Below, piece by piece: positions 1 through 8,221 of a stretch of DNA of 46,090 nt. The stretch covers positions 1 through 46,090 of the forward strand of contig QXXE01000030.1 in NCBI GenBank assembly GCA_009911355.1, given 5' to 3'. The first letter of the stretch is position 1. Every line of letters starts with the position of its first letter. Under the pieces are notes generated by a model. It saw only the letters and a list, made by a program, of their open reading frames with translations, was not told the origin of the DNA and searched no databases. This stretch comes from Clostridiaceae bacterium (GTDB taxonomy: Bacteria > Bacillota > Clostridia > Oscillospirales > Butyricicoccaceae). Position numbers and translations under genes: made by a program.

Positions 1-228
1 GGCAGCGCCCCGCCGCCCGCCGCGCAGGCGCGGGGTGCAGGGGCAGCGCCCCGCCGCCCGCCGCGCAGGCGCGGGGTTCAGAGGCAGCGCCCCGCCGCTC
101 GCCGCGCAGGCGCGGGGTGCAGGGGCAGCGCCCCGCCGCCCGCCGCGCAGGCGCGGGGTGCAGGGGCAGCGCCCCGCCGCCCGCCGCGCAGGCGCGGGGT
201 GCAGGGGCAGCGCCCCGCAGGCGCGGAG
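1..228. repeat. 41-bp GC-rich tandem repeat array
   Basis: Five full copies start at 1, 42, 83, 124 and 165, each beginning GGCAGCGCCCCG and ending near GCGCGGGGTGCAGG. A sixth copy from 206 has lost its middle part and runs into non-repeated DNA near 228. Copies differ by only a few substitutions, for example at 78-82 and near 99. The array is cut by the window edge, so its true size is unknown. The period is not a multiple of three, so a translation rotates through all frames and the repeat is unlikely to be coding. Each unit holds self-complementary GGCGC/CCCCGCC blocks that could fold. From 229 to 397 no gene is seen; a 7-bp stem (335-341 with 360-366) lies before the sigma factor gene. 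Confidence 0.9.
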
Positions 229-397
229 CAGCGCAAGCGCAAGAAGAGGGCGAGAATTCAATCGAACGCAGTCGAATGCAAAAATTTATAATCCGTATAC
301 CCGCGGCGCAGCGGGGGGATGCTGAATAACGGAAGCTGGCGCAGCGGGCCCACAAGCTCCGCCAGCGCGAAAACCAAAGTGGAGAGGGGCTGTCAAA

Positions 398-683
398 ATG
401 CAGCTGAAAGTTGAGATATGCGGCGTGAATACCGCAACGCTTGCCGTACTGACCGCAGAAGAAATGGACACGCTGCTACGGCGCGTCAAAGAAGGCGACA
501 AAGCCGCGCGCGAAAAGCTGATCAGCGGAAACCTGCGCCTGGTGCTGTCGACAATCCAGCGCTTCGGCGGGCGCGGCGAGCCGGTTGACGATCTGTTTCA
601 GGTCGGCTGCGTGGGACTGATTAAGGCAATTGACAATTTCAACGTAGATTTGGGCGTGCGGTTTTCCACGTATGCAGTCCCGA
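398..683 (+). pseudogene. sigG: Sporulation sigma factor SigG, N-terminal fragment
   Basis: The first ~95 codons match the start of forespore sigma-G: KVEICGVNT near the N-terminus, then regions 1.2-2.2 with EKLISGNLRLVLS, DDLFQVGC and FSTYAVP. The start has a good ribosome site (GAGAGGGG) 6-7 bases upstream. Homology stops at about base 683, where sigma-G continues with its region 2.3-4.2 DNA-binding part; here the reading frame stays open but enters an unrelated sequence. Without regions 2.4 and 4 the product cannot recognise promoters. Known role of the family: late forespore transcription during sporulation. The break could be an insertion, a deletion or an assembly join; the missing 3' part is nowhere in this window. 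Confidence 0.85.
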
Positions 684-718
684 TAGCTTTCCGGAGTCGA
701 AAAGGAAAGGAATTCATT

Positions 719-1270
719 ATGACACGCAAAGACGCCCTCCGCGAAGCCATACATATCGTATCCAATGCCCGTATCGGGAAACAGCGAAAAGCCGATATTA
801 TAGCTGGCCTGGAGCTGTGCCAGCAGGAATTGCCATTCAGCCATTGGAGCGAGGCGGCAATCTTTGATGCCTGCGATACCTGGGTACAGGAGCATGGGGA
901 GCTGCATATGCGGGCATTCGTATCGCCGCAGATGCCCAGCCATCCGACGATCAAGAACCGCTTTGGTATGACGGCCCGTGAGTTTCGGGATAAGTACTAC
1001 CCTATGAAGGATGTGTCCACAAGGAGCCTGTACTACAAACATAGCGTCCATGAATGGAACGGGCTTTTTGTCAAGGAATTTAACCGGATCCGATGCACAG
1101 GACAGGATGACTATAACTGCCGCAGGGATCATGATCTACCTACCTGGAATACAATGGCGGCCATGAATAAGTGTAAAACCTGGAACCAGCTCCTATCAAA
1201 GCTTTCACTGGCAACCTATCAGAAATCCCGCCCGGAAGTAAAGGTTCGCATCACATTTCCTGATGAATAG
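719..1270 (+). CDS. Hypothetical protein (183 aa) fused in frame downstream of the sigG stub
   Basis: The ATG at 719 is in the same frame as the truncated sigG, but it has its own ribosome site (AAAGGAAAGG at 701-710), so it is probably translated as a separate 183-aa protein. It starts MTRKDALREAI and is rich in aromatic and charged residues, with no signal peptide or membrane segment. I do not recognise a family. Its setting, directly after a gene break and before a nuclease gene and excisionase-like genes, suggests mobile-element cargo, but that is inference. A fusion protein of 290 aa from base 398 is the alternative product. A rho-independent terminator follows directly. Confidence 0.55.
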   Translation: MTRKDALREAIHIVSNARIGKQRKADIIAGLELCQQELPFSHWSEAAIFDACDTWVQEHGELHMRAFVSPQMPSHPTIKNRFGMTAREFRDKYYPMKDVSTRSLYYKHSVHEWNGLFVKEFNRIRCTGQDDYNCRRDHDLPTWNTMAAMNKCKTWNQLLSKLSLATYQKSRPEVKVRITFPDE

Positions 1271-1275
1271 GAAAC

Positions 1276-1318
1276 GAGCTGGAGGAGTGCGGCAACACCC
1301 TCCAGCTCCATTGTTTTC
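1276..1318 (+). terminator. Rho-independent terminator
   Basis: The stem GAGCTGGAGG (1276-1285) pairs with CCTCCAGCTC (1299-1308), extended by GTG/CAC around a 6-base loop, and is followed by TTGTTTT. It closes the transcript of the 183-aa gene. Confidence 0.8.
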
Positions 1319-1362
1319 AACCAAGCCATGTCGAACCATCTTCCACAGCCGCTTCATTTCGC

Positions 1363-2220
1363 TCATCTGCTATATTTTTCCAATTCCTCCAAAGACAAGC
1401 CTGTATAATGCATAATCTTACTAAGCGGTTCGCCATCTGCGATCATGCTTTTGGCAATATCGATGCTTCGTTCCGACGCCCCCTTTTGAATCCCTTCCTG
1501 GATACCCTCCTGCTTTCCTTCTTGTTTTGCGTGATACAGCGCCTGGGCCTCATCGTGCCGAGCTTTCTCACGCAGCCGCTCCAGCTCCCGAAATTCCGAC
1601 GAAGCTGTGATCGTATGGTACGCATTGATAGCCTGCTCCATTTCCGGCACCTCCAACCTCTTAATCTTTTCCAAGTCTTCTTCCGTTTCAGCGTTGAACA
1701 GCGACAGCCACAGCAGCAGCGTGTCGTCCTCTGGAATATCCTTTGGCAGCTTTTTTAACTCGAAGAAATGAAAGCCCATCTTATCCGACAGCAGCGTATG
1801 GCGGGTGACTTCCAGAGGCTGAAAGAACGAATGATACTCCGAACAGTTGAACAGCTTAAAGTCTATGATACTGATAATGATGGTACGCGGCAGCATGGAA
1901 TAGTTCTCACCGGCTGGCAGGGCTGTTGAAAATTCACGCGCCCAGTACAGCATGACCCGTTCGGGATAGTCCCCCTCGTAGGCAACCTGTATTTCCAAAT
2001 CAATCTGCTGGCTGTTGACCATCATATTGATATCCAGCCTGCAAAATTTTTCCCCCAAAGCCTCCGGCGGCATTTCTTCGTTTCGGACAACAAATTGCTG
2101 GATGTCCTGCACAGGAATCCCCAGCAGTGCGGCAACGAGTTTTTTCAGCAGATCCTTATGTTTTGTGAACAGCATCTTGAACAGGGTATCGTTCTTGAAG
2201 GTGTATTCCAATTTTCGCAT
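1363..2220 (-). CDS. Rpn family recombination-promoting nuclease / putative transposase (PD-(D/E)XK)
   Basis: The 285-aa product has the features of the Rpn/PDDEXK_2 family: N-terminal KNDTLFKMLF, then RLDINMMV and IDLEIQV, which supply the D and ExQ/K-type residues of the PD-(D/E)XK nuclease core in the first 130 residues, and a helical, charged C-terminus with the repeated KQEG-IQEG-IQKG stretch typical of the family. Known members cut DNA and promote RecA-independent recombination; some act in phage defence. The start is set at 2220 because GGAG lies 8 bases upstream; a longer frame to 2328 lacks a ribosome site. It is a single gene, convergent with the 183-aa gene, and usually occurs as multi-copy genomic cargo. 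Confidence 0.85.
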   Translation of the reverse strand: MRKLEYTFKNDTLFKMLFTKHKDLLKKLVAALLGIPVQDIQQFVVRNEEMPPEALGEKFCRLDINMMVNSQQIDLEIQVAYEGDYPERVMLYWAREFSTALPAGENYSMLPRTIIISIIDFKLFNCSEYHSFFQPLEVTRHTLLSDKMGFHFFELKKLPKDIPEDDTLLLWLSLFNAETEEDLEKIKRLEVPEMEQAINAYHTITASSEFRELERLREKARHDEAQALYHAKQEGKQEGIQEGIQKGASERSIDIAKSMIADGEPLSKIMHYTGLSLEELEKYSR

Positions 2221-2439
2221 AAGCATCACTCCGCACACCAGTATTTTTAGGATGATACCAGTATACCACGTTTTGAGCAGAAATTCCACTGTAATTTGCA
2301 TGGAAGCATCCGTTTTACCACATGCCAACAGGTGTCTATAACTTCAATTATATAACAGTAGTATAAGATAGACGCAGTTAGCGCGGCTTACAACTGTCGT
2401 ATCTGTCAAATCCTAAACCACCCCAAGGAGGGCTATATA

Positions 2440-2694
2440 ATGCCAAATATTCTATATATTGATTACAGGGAACTCGATGAATTTTACACAATTCCCAAAC
2501 TCTGCCGACTTCTCAATATGTCGAAACTGGAACTGAAAGAGAGGTGCAGGCAGTACGGAATCGAACCGAGACGTAACGAAATTGGCGATTATGGCTTCGT
2601 AAAATACGATGTCCGCAAGCTTCACAATACGCTGTATCACGAAAGCCGGAATACGGAAAAAACCGGCCAAAAGGAAGATGACCCGTGGGCATGA
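2440..2694 (+). CDS. Small hypothetical protein (84 aa), probable DNA-binding
   Basis: The 84-aa protein begins after a strong AAGGAGGG site. Its middle (YTIPKLCRLLNMSKLELKER) looks like a short helix-turn-helix of the excisionase or AlpA type, which is a resemblance only. Its end overlaps the next gene by ATGA, so the two are translationally coupled. This kind of tiny pair is common near integrases and in mobile islands of Clostridia, but no integrase is in view. I do not recognise a named family. Confidence 0.6.
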   Translation: MPNILYIDYRELDEFYTIPKLCRLLNMSKLELKERCRQYGIEPRRNEIGDYGFVKYDVRKLHNTLYHESRNTEKTGQKEDDPWA

Positions 2695-2858
2695 AAGAGA
2701 TTTTAACTGTCAAGGAGGTTGCAAAGCTCCTGAAAACCAGCCGCGTCCAGGTGCGTAAGATGATTCAAAACGGGGAACTCCCTGCGGTTATGGTAGGCCG
2801 TGAATACCGGATCCCTGTAGAAGTCCTGGACGCGTTTATCAAAAGCAATCTGTCATAA
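2691..2858 (+). CDS. Excisionase-type helix-turn-helix protein (55 aa)
   Basis: A 55-aa protein starting MKEILTVKEVAKLLKTS and containing VRKMIQNGELPAVMVGREYR and IPVEVLDAFI. This is the MerR-like winged helix of the excisionase (Xis) DNA-binding domain family, complete from end to end. Known members bind DNA to direct excision or act as small regulators. The ATG overlaps the stop of the preceding 84-aa gene (ATGA at 2691-2694). A bidirectional terminator follows. Confidence 0.8.
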   Translation: MKEILTVKEVAKLLKTSRVQVRKMIQNGELPAVMVGREYRIPVEVLDAFIKSNLS

Positions 2859-2866
2859 GCAGAAAA

Positions 2867-2897
2867 AGGCCCCGCTGCCCGAAAGCAGCGGGGTCGT
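2867..2897. terminator. Bidirectional terminator between the excisionase-like gene and flagellin
   Basis: The perfect 9-bp stem CCCCGCTGC (2870-2878) / GCAGCGGGG (2885-2893) has a 6-base loop. On the minus strand it is followed by CCTTTTTC, a good terminator for the flagellin gene. On the plus strand the T-tract (TCGTTGTG) is weaker. Confidence 0.85.
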
Positions 2898-2938
2898 TGT
2901 GTATTGCTGTGGTTTTGCGGGTACGTTTCCGCTTACTC

Positions 2939-4090
2939 TTACTGGAGCAGCTGAAGCACGCCCTGCGGTACCTGGTTCGCCTGAGCGAGCATCGCCTGCG
3001 CGGACTGCACGAGGATGTTGTTCTTCGTGTAGGCCATCATTTCCTCAGCGATGTCGGTATCGCGGATGGTGGACTCAGCATCCTGGATGTTCTCGCGCAT
3101 CACGGACAGGTTGTTCGCGGTGTGGTCGAGACGGTTGCTGATCGCGCCGAGGTCGCCGCGGATGGACGAAACCGTGTTAATCGCATTCTTGATGATATTG
3201 ACCGCTTCCTGCGCACCCGCCTGAGTGCCAATGTTAATATCCGCAATGCCAAGTGCAGCAGTATGAATATCACCAATGGAAACCTTGAGCTGGTTGAAGG
3301 AATCAGAGCTGTCACCAATCTGGAGGGTCAAACCATCAGAGCCTTCCTTTGCAGCAGACGCAAAACCAAGAGACTTCGCAACGCCATCCATTGTGGAGAA
3401 GTCGAACTCCGGCTTAGTCCCTGCGTCTGCATCACTGTTAAGCTCCGTATAGCTCTTACCAGCTGCGTCAACGTATTCGGTAACAGTAACACGGCTGCCG
3501 TCATGGCCAACAGTCCACACGGTGTTATCTGCAGCAGCCTGAGTCAGTCGTTCTGCAACATCGGAGAGGTAAGAAGCGCTCGTTTCGTCAAGGTCAGTCA
3601 GGTCTACATCGCCATCGCCAGCCTTGCCTTCGGTAACGAACTTATAATTCTTGTCACCGATTTTAATGGAAGCGTCGTTCGACACCATTTCCTTCGTCAG
3701 GTCAAAGTAAGTGCTGGCAATACGCGTATCAGCAGCATTATCGCCCTTATTGGTAATGTTAGTGGTGGACTTGTTGTAATCACCAAATTCACCATCTGTG
3801 ATCGCCTTGCCGGCAACACTGACAGTAACGTCCATGCGGCCATCAACATTGCCGCCAGATGAAGTCTTTTCATCCTTATCGATCTGCTTGAAGGTCAAAC
3901 GGGTACCATCGCCGGACACCTCAAACGCGACGTTATCAATGATAATCTTCTGGTCGGCCGCAGTAATCGCAGTATCAGCGCCGCCATTGTAGCTATAAGT
4001 TGCATTGCCAGCCTTGATCGCTTCAATGATCTTCGCTGCGTCCATTTCAGCATAAATCTCATCTGGTTCAGCCTTTGGCTTTACCGCCAT
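2939..4090 (-). pseudogene. Flagellin, C-terminal part (N-terminus missing)
   Basis: The minus-strand frame encodes the central and C-terminal parts of a flagellin. The last ~45 residues are the conserved D0/D1 coil (TIRDTDIAEEMMAYTKNN then QAMLAQANQ and a Gln-rich end), preceded by SNRLDHTANNLSVMRENI. The middle is Asp/Thr/Gly-rich variable domain. The invariant N-terminal D0/D1 block of flagellins (about 150 residues beginning with MxIxxN) is absent. The frame remains open up to 4294 but the residues beyond about 4090 are the reverse complement of the sensor kinase. Without its N-terminal coil the product could not polymerise into a filament. A terminator follows the stop. Confidence 0.85.
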
Positions 4091-4971
4091 ATCATCGTTC
4101 CGCTGTTCCGCCTTTCGGATGCTGCGGCAACGCTTGCCGGCAACGAAATGTGTCTGCCCGATCTTCAGGTCACCAGCAGCGACGAGGTCGGCATACTGAC
4201 GCAAAACTTTAACAAAATGAAAAATGACTGCCGCAGCCTGCTTGTTGCCCGTGCCGAACGGGACGCCATGCACCAGAACCTGCTGAACGAGCATATTCAG
4301 CGGGTGACTGCCGAACAGCAGCTTTCATCCGCAAAGTTCGCGGCGCTCCGCAATCAGGTCAACCCGCATTTCCTGTTTAACACGTTGGCGCTGATCATAC
4401 AAGTCGCATCAGAGGAAGACGCCGAAGAAACAAAGCAGCTCATCCAGCAGCTTTCCGATCTGCTCCGCTACAACCTGTACAACAATGCGCCAAGTGTACC
4501 GTTAGCGCAGGAAATTGAAGTCCTGCATCATTATATCCATATCAGGAAACCCGTTTCCGGGACCGTATTTCCTGCTGGATCGACTGCCGAATCGATACCG
4601 GAAGCGTAGAAATCCCGGCATTTACCCTACAGCCGCTGGTCGAAAACTCCATTCGGCACGGGATGGAAGCGTCATCCGGCAGCGGGATTATCCGGATTCG
4701 GATTGAGGAGAAAAGCGGTTTTGTTCATATCACAATTACGGATAACGGGGCCGGGATGAACCGGGAAACGCTGAACAGCCTGCGCGTCGGCACCTATATC
4801 CCCAAGCGGGAGGATTCCGGCATTGGTATCAGCAATGTCGCCGCGCGGCTGAAAATGCTGTACCCGGAAAGCGCCTTCCACATTTACAGCCTGAAAGGGA
4901 TTGGTACGTGCATCCGTCTCATCTATCCCGCTGTTTCTCCAACCGAAAGCGAAAAGAGGTGTATTTCATAA
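4085..4971 (+). pseudogene. YesM-type sensor histidine kinase, truncated at the 5' end and frameshifted
   Basis: Recognisable parts in order are a HAMP segment (PLFRLSDAAATLAG, then SSDEVGILTQNFNKM), a coiled coil, the phospho-acceptor block NQVNPHFLFNTLAL, and an HATPase domain with LVENSIRHGM, ITDNGAGM and GIGISNVAARL. The sensor domain and transmembrane helices that should precede HAMP are missing: homology starts at about 4085, next to the broken flagellin. A one-base loss near 4546-4560 shifts the frame; adding one A to the AAA run would give HIRKTRFRDR, matching the family IQKxRF pattern. The stop overlaps the start of the response regulator (TAATG at 4969-4973). Confidence 0.8.
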
Positions 4972-6497
4972 TGTCCGCATACCATATCCTTGTCGCGGAG
5001 GACGAGGCGCAGATCCGCAGGAATCTCCTGCATGATTTGAAAACGCTCCTGCCCGACGCCGTGTTCTGGGAGGGCGGGGACGGGCCGAAGCGGCAGAACT
5101 GGCGAAACGTGCCGAATCACTGCATATTGCATTCCTTGATATCCGAATGCCGAAAATGGACGGGCTTGACGTGGCAAGGCGCATTCTCAGCCGCCATCTG
5201 CACTGCCAGGTCATCTTTATCAGCGCGTTCCACGACTTCTCTTACATGCAGGAAGCCCTGCACCTCGGTGCGGCCAATTATCTGCTCAAGCCTTTTTCTC
5301 AGACCGAACTGGCCGCCGCCGTTGAAAAGGAAATCTCGCAGATCCAGCTTTACCGGAAAGCCGAGGAATCGACTGCAATGATCCGCTCCCAGGTGCAGAA
5401 ATACTCCCATTTGGCAGACCGGCAAATCCTTCTCCAAATTATGAGCGGCCAGCAAAACGAGGAAACCATCCGCCATCAGCTGGAGCAAATGGACATCCAT
5501 TTCCGCAGCGGTGTCTTTGCTTTGATGGTCTGTCCAAACCACGTCAATTCAAGAAAAATCGGCGGGCTGCTCCGCGGATATGATTGGGGCAGTACCTTCA
5601 AGCTGTTCCTGTATGAGCAGCAGGCGCATATATTCCTGTTCGCGATAACTGCATTTGAGCAGCCTGCTGCGGCTGGATTTTCCGAAGCGCTGGCAACTTT
5701 CTGCCAGAAGGCCGAACGGCAGATGCACCTCCCGCTCTTTTTTCACTGTGGGCGAAGAATTTTCAGCGCTGGGCAGCGCACAAAAAAAGTGCTTCGACTG
5801 CTATTATCAGCTGCACTATGACACCCCCTATCAAATTTTCCCCTACGGCGCTGACGCTGCGGCGGAGCTTCCGATCGACCCGCAGGAATACGCCCGGCAG
5901 ATGTCCGCCTTCCTGGAATGCGCGGAGCTGCTGGGAATCAATCGAAACCGAGTTTGCCGCAACCTCCTGCTGAGCCTTCCGGCGATACTGGAACAGTTCG
6001 GCATCCCGGCCAAAAGCGCCCGCGAATTGACCGCATGGGCCGACGAGAACCTCCGCCCGGAGAACAGCACCCCGCAGCTCATGGATTCCTGCCGTTCTTT
6101 GTGCGAAAGGATCGAGCAGCTTTCCTCCCCGCGTACCATCCAGCGCAGCGGACACGACAACGCCCGCCCGCTGATCGAAGCCTATCTGGAAGAGCATTAT
6201 CCCGAGGATCTTACCCTTGAATCCATAGCGCAGTTTATGCACTATTCGCCCGCTTATTTCAGCAAACTCTTTAAGCGGCTGTTCGATCAGACCTTTACCT
6301 CTTATCTGACCGCTGTGCGGATGGAACACGCGAAGCAGCTGCTTTCCGCTTCCAGCCTGTCCGTGCGCAAGGTAGCAGCGTCGGTCGGGTTTCAAAATCT
6401 CTCGTATTTTACCAGTGCGTTTCGCCGCCTTACCGGCTGCACGCCGACCGAATACCGCGCAAACTCTCTAAAAACAAAGGGCGGTGAATCTTCATGA
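4971..6497 (+). pseudogene. YesN-type response regulator with AraC domain, two frameshifts
   Basis: Joined across two frameshifts, this is a ~508-aa regulator. The receiver domain shows AEDEAQIR and LDIRMPKMDG with the phospho-Asp, and NYLLKPF with the conserved Lys. A linker follows, then a C-terminal AraC double helix-turn-helix (SIAQFMHYSPAYFSKLF, VGFQNLSYFTSAFRR, GCTPTEYR). The first shift is near 5081 (a G run one base short), the second near 5738-5745 (a T run one base long). The opposite signs restore the frame. It overlaps the next lipoprotein gene by ATGA. Either the gene is dead or these are homopolymer read errors; the otherwise intact protein sequence favours a recent or artefactual event. 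Confidence 0.8.
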
Positions 6498-7492
6498 AGC
6501 GCGTCTGGGGCACCCTGCTTCTTTCCGCGGGAATCCTTTCGATCACCCTGATCGGCTGCCTGCATCCGCAGACAAAAACGCCAACTTACGTCCTCCGCTA
6601 TGCGGAAAATCAGGCGCTTGACTATCCGACAACGCAGGGCGGCATCTATTTTGCCCGGCTGGTAGAGGAACGCACAAACGGGGATATCAAAATCCATATG
6701 CACTATGGCGAAGAACTCGGTGAGGAATCCTCCGTTTTGCAGCAGGTCCATTTCGGCGGCATCGACTTTGCCCGTGTATCAACTGCGCAAATCATCCCAT
6801 ATTCTGAAAAATACGCTATTTTGATTCTGCCGTATTTGTATCGGGACGACAGGCATCTTTGGTCTGTGCTGGACCGTGATATCGGGGATTCCTTTTTGGG
6901 GGAGATTGGGAACAGCGGCCTGTTCGGCTTGTCCTGGTACGATGCGGGGGCACGCCATTTCTACACCTCCAAAAAGCAGCTGACTTGCCTGGAGGATTTA
7001 CAGGGCCTGAAAATCCGCGTGCAGGTATCCCCCTATATGGAGGATATGATCCGCGCGTTGGGCGCGGAACCGGTCACAATCCCTTACAGCCTTGTCTATT
7101 CCAACCTTTCCACCGGGGCCGTGGACGGCGCGGAAAATAATTGGCCGTCCTATGAATCCATGGATCATTACCAGGTCGCGCCGTATATCCTGCTGGACGG
7201 GCATATCCGGATTCCAGAAATGCAGGTCATGTCTGCCCAAACGGCGGCGATGCTTCCCAAAGGATACTTACAGATCATTCAGGAATGCGCGAAGGAATCC
7301 GCTGAGTACGAACGGCAGCTCTGGGTCGAGCGCGAGGCCGCCTCCCGCAAAATTGCGGAAGAGGCCGGAGTTGTCATCATGAACCTGAGCGAAAAAGAAC
7401 GGGTAAAATTTCAGCAGGCCTGCGAACCTGTTTACGAAAAATATGCCGGGGATTACCGCGATATCGTACAGAAAATTTTAGGCACAAAGTAA
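6494..7492 (+). CDS. TRAP-type solute-binding lipoprotein (DctP family)
   Basis: The 332-aa protein has a lipoprotein signal peptide with lipobox LIGC (Cys22), then a DctP/TAXI-like fold: YAENQALDYPTTQGG, VHFGGIDFARVS, LQGLKIRVQVSPYMEDMI and the family-typical LSTGAVDGAENNWPSY. Known members bind organic acids or sugar acids outside the membrane for TRAP transporters. Here no DctQ or DctM membrane gene follows. The start codon overlaps the response regulator stop by 4 bases, so the protein is made with the kinase/regulator pair and may act as an extracellular receptor for it rather than as a transporter part; that role is inferred. Confidence 0.8.
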   Translation: MKRVWGTLLLSAGILSITLIGCLHPQTKTPTYVLRYAENQALDYPTTQGGIYFARLVEERTNGDIKIHMHYGEELGEESSVLQQVHFGGIDFARVSTAQIIPYSEKYAILILPYLYRDDRHLWSVLDRDIGDSFLGEIGNSGLFGLSWYDAGARHFYTSKKQLTCLEDLQGLKIRVQVSPYMEDMIRALGAEPVTIPYSLVYSNLSTGAVDGAENNWPSYESMDHYQVAPYILLDGHIRIPEMQVMSAQTAAMLPKGYLQIIQECAKESAEYERQLWVEREAASRKIAEEAGVVIMNLSEKERVKFQQACEPVYEKYAGDYRDIVQKILGTK

Positions 7493-7596
7493 GAACCTGT
7501 ATTCACAGGATGGCAGTCATGGATGTGCGGGACTGGCGCTGCATGGCGGCGTCAGAACCGTGCGGACGCGGCTGACAGTCTGTGAATACAGGTTCT
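7492..7596. repeat. 105-bp inverted-repeat element A
   Basis: A perfect 17-bp inverted repeat AGAACCTGTATTCACAG (7492-7508) pairs with its complement (7580-7596). The ~70 bases between have no ORF and are GC-rich. It begins two bases inside the stop codon of the binding-protein gene and could serve as its transcript end, but there is no T-tract. It resembles a small non-autonomous (MITE-like) or REP-like element. Confidence 0.75.
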
Positions 7597-7600
7597 AACA

Positions 7601-7725
7601 TTGATTCGGGTGTCAAAAGGGTAAATCACGGCAAAAGCCTACTGCATATTGTATTTGAAGCGAGTGCCGTGGCACTGCATGATGCGTAGTTACTTTGCAA
7701 AATGACCTTTTGACACCCGAATCAA
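7601..7725. repeat. 125-bp inverted-repeat element B
   Basis: A perfect 20-bp inverted repeat TTGATTCGGGTGTCAAAAGG (7601-7620) pairs with its complement (7706-7725). The interior has no ORF and includes a short palindrome GTGCCGTGGCAC. The element is only four bases from element A and ends six bases before the stop of the Rrf2 gene. The short word ACAT occurs on both sides (7598-7601 and 7725-7728). The arm sequence differs from element A, so the two are distinct elements placed side by side. Confidence 0.8.
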
Positions 7726-7731
7726 CATTAT

Positions 7732-8160
7732 TTATATACGCTTGTGATAATGATCCATAATTTCTTTCATGGAAATGCTTTGCAGGCTGACTTGCAAATC
7801 GTCACGAATTCCGGCATAAGAGGCATCCAAAACGCCATGGATATTTTTCCCAACTGGGCAAAGAGGGGACGGCGCAGCGTGGATGCCGATCAGCCTGTTC
7901 AAAAAATCAGGCTCCAACGCGCTGCATATGCGGTAAAGCGTGATCTCCTCCAGGGGACAGCTAAGCGTTGTGCCGCCTGTTCCAAACCTGACAGAGAGTA
8001 TTCCCTCTTTTTTTAGGCTGCTAACAATATTCCGGATGGTAACAGGATTACTTCCTGTGGAAAGCGAGAGCAGGCTGCTGGTAACCTTCTGCGTTTCTCC
8101 GTATTCACTGATAAAGATGAGACAGTGAATCGCAATGGAACACTTTGTGCTGATATGCAT
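7732..8160 (-). CDS. Rrf2 family transcriptional regulator (YwnA-like)
   Basis: The 142-aa protein is full length for Rrf2 regulators. The N-terminal winged helix shows MHISTKCSIAIHCLIFI, a recognition region NPVTIRNIVSSLKKEGIL and the wing RFGTGGTTLSCPLEEITLYRI. The C-terminal part has CPVGKNIHGVLD, as in the YwnA branch, and lacks the three-Cys iron-sulfur cluster motif of IscR/NsrR. The start at 8160 is chosen for the AAAGGAGG site 9 bases upstream. It is divergent from the flavodoxin/ferredoxin gene and probably controls it and itself. Confidence 0.88.
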   Translation of the reverse strand: MHISTKCSIAIHCLIFISEYGETQKVTSSLLSLSTGSNPVTIRNIVSSLKKEGILSVRFGTGGTTLSCPLEEITLYRICSALEPDFLNRLIGIHAAPSPLCPVGKNIHGVLDASYAGIRDDLQVSLQSISMKEIMDHYHKRI

Positions 8161-8190
8161 AGCAACGATCCTCCTTTTATCCGTGTGGTC

Positions 8191-8219
8191 ATTATAGCAT
8201 GGAAAAAGCATGGTGTAAA
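8191..8219 (-). promoter_or_regulatory. Promoter of the Rrf2 gene
   Basis: On the minus strand TTTACA (8214-8219) and TATAAT (8191-8196) are separated by 17 bases, 31 bases before the ATG. This is a near-consensus sigma-A promoter. Confidence 0.75.
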
Positions 8220-8221
8220 GC

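Noticed and set aside
1-228. CRISPR array
   Set aside because: The 41-bp units follow each other without any spacers, and no cas gene is near.
2897-3862. 321-codon plus-strand frame opposite flagellin
   Set aside because: Reverse of the flagellin coding sequence; the minus strand has the conserved flagellin C-terminus.
5060-5750. Programmed ribosomal frameshifting in the response regulator
   Set aside because: The shifts have opposite signs, lie at ordinary homopolymers with no downstream stimulatory stem seen, and similar genes are not frameshifted.
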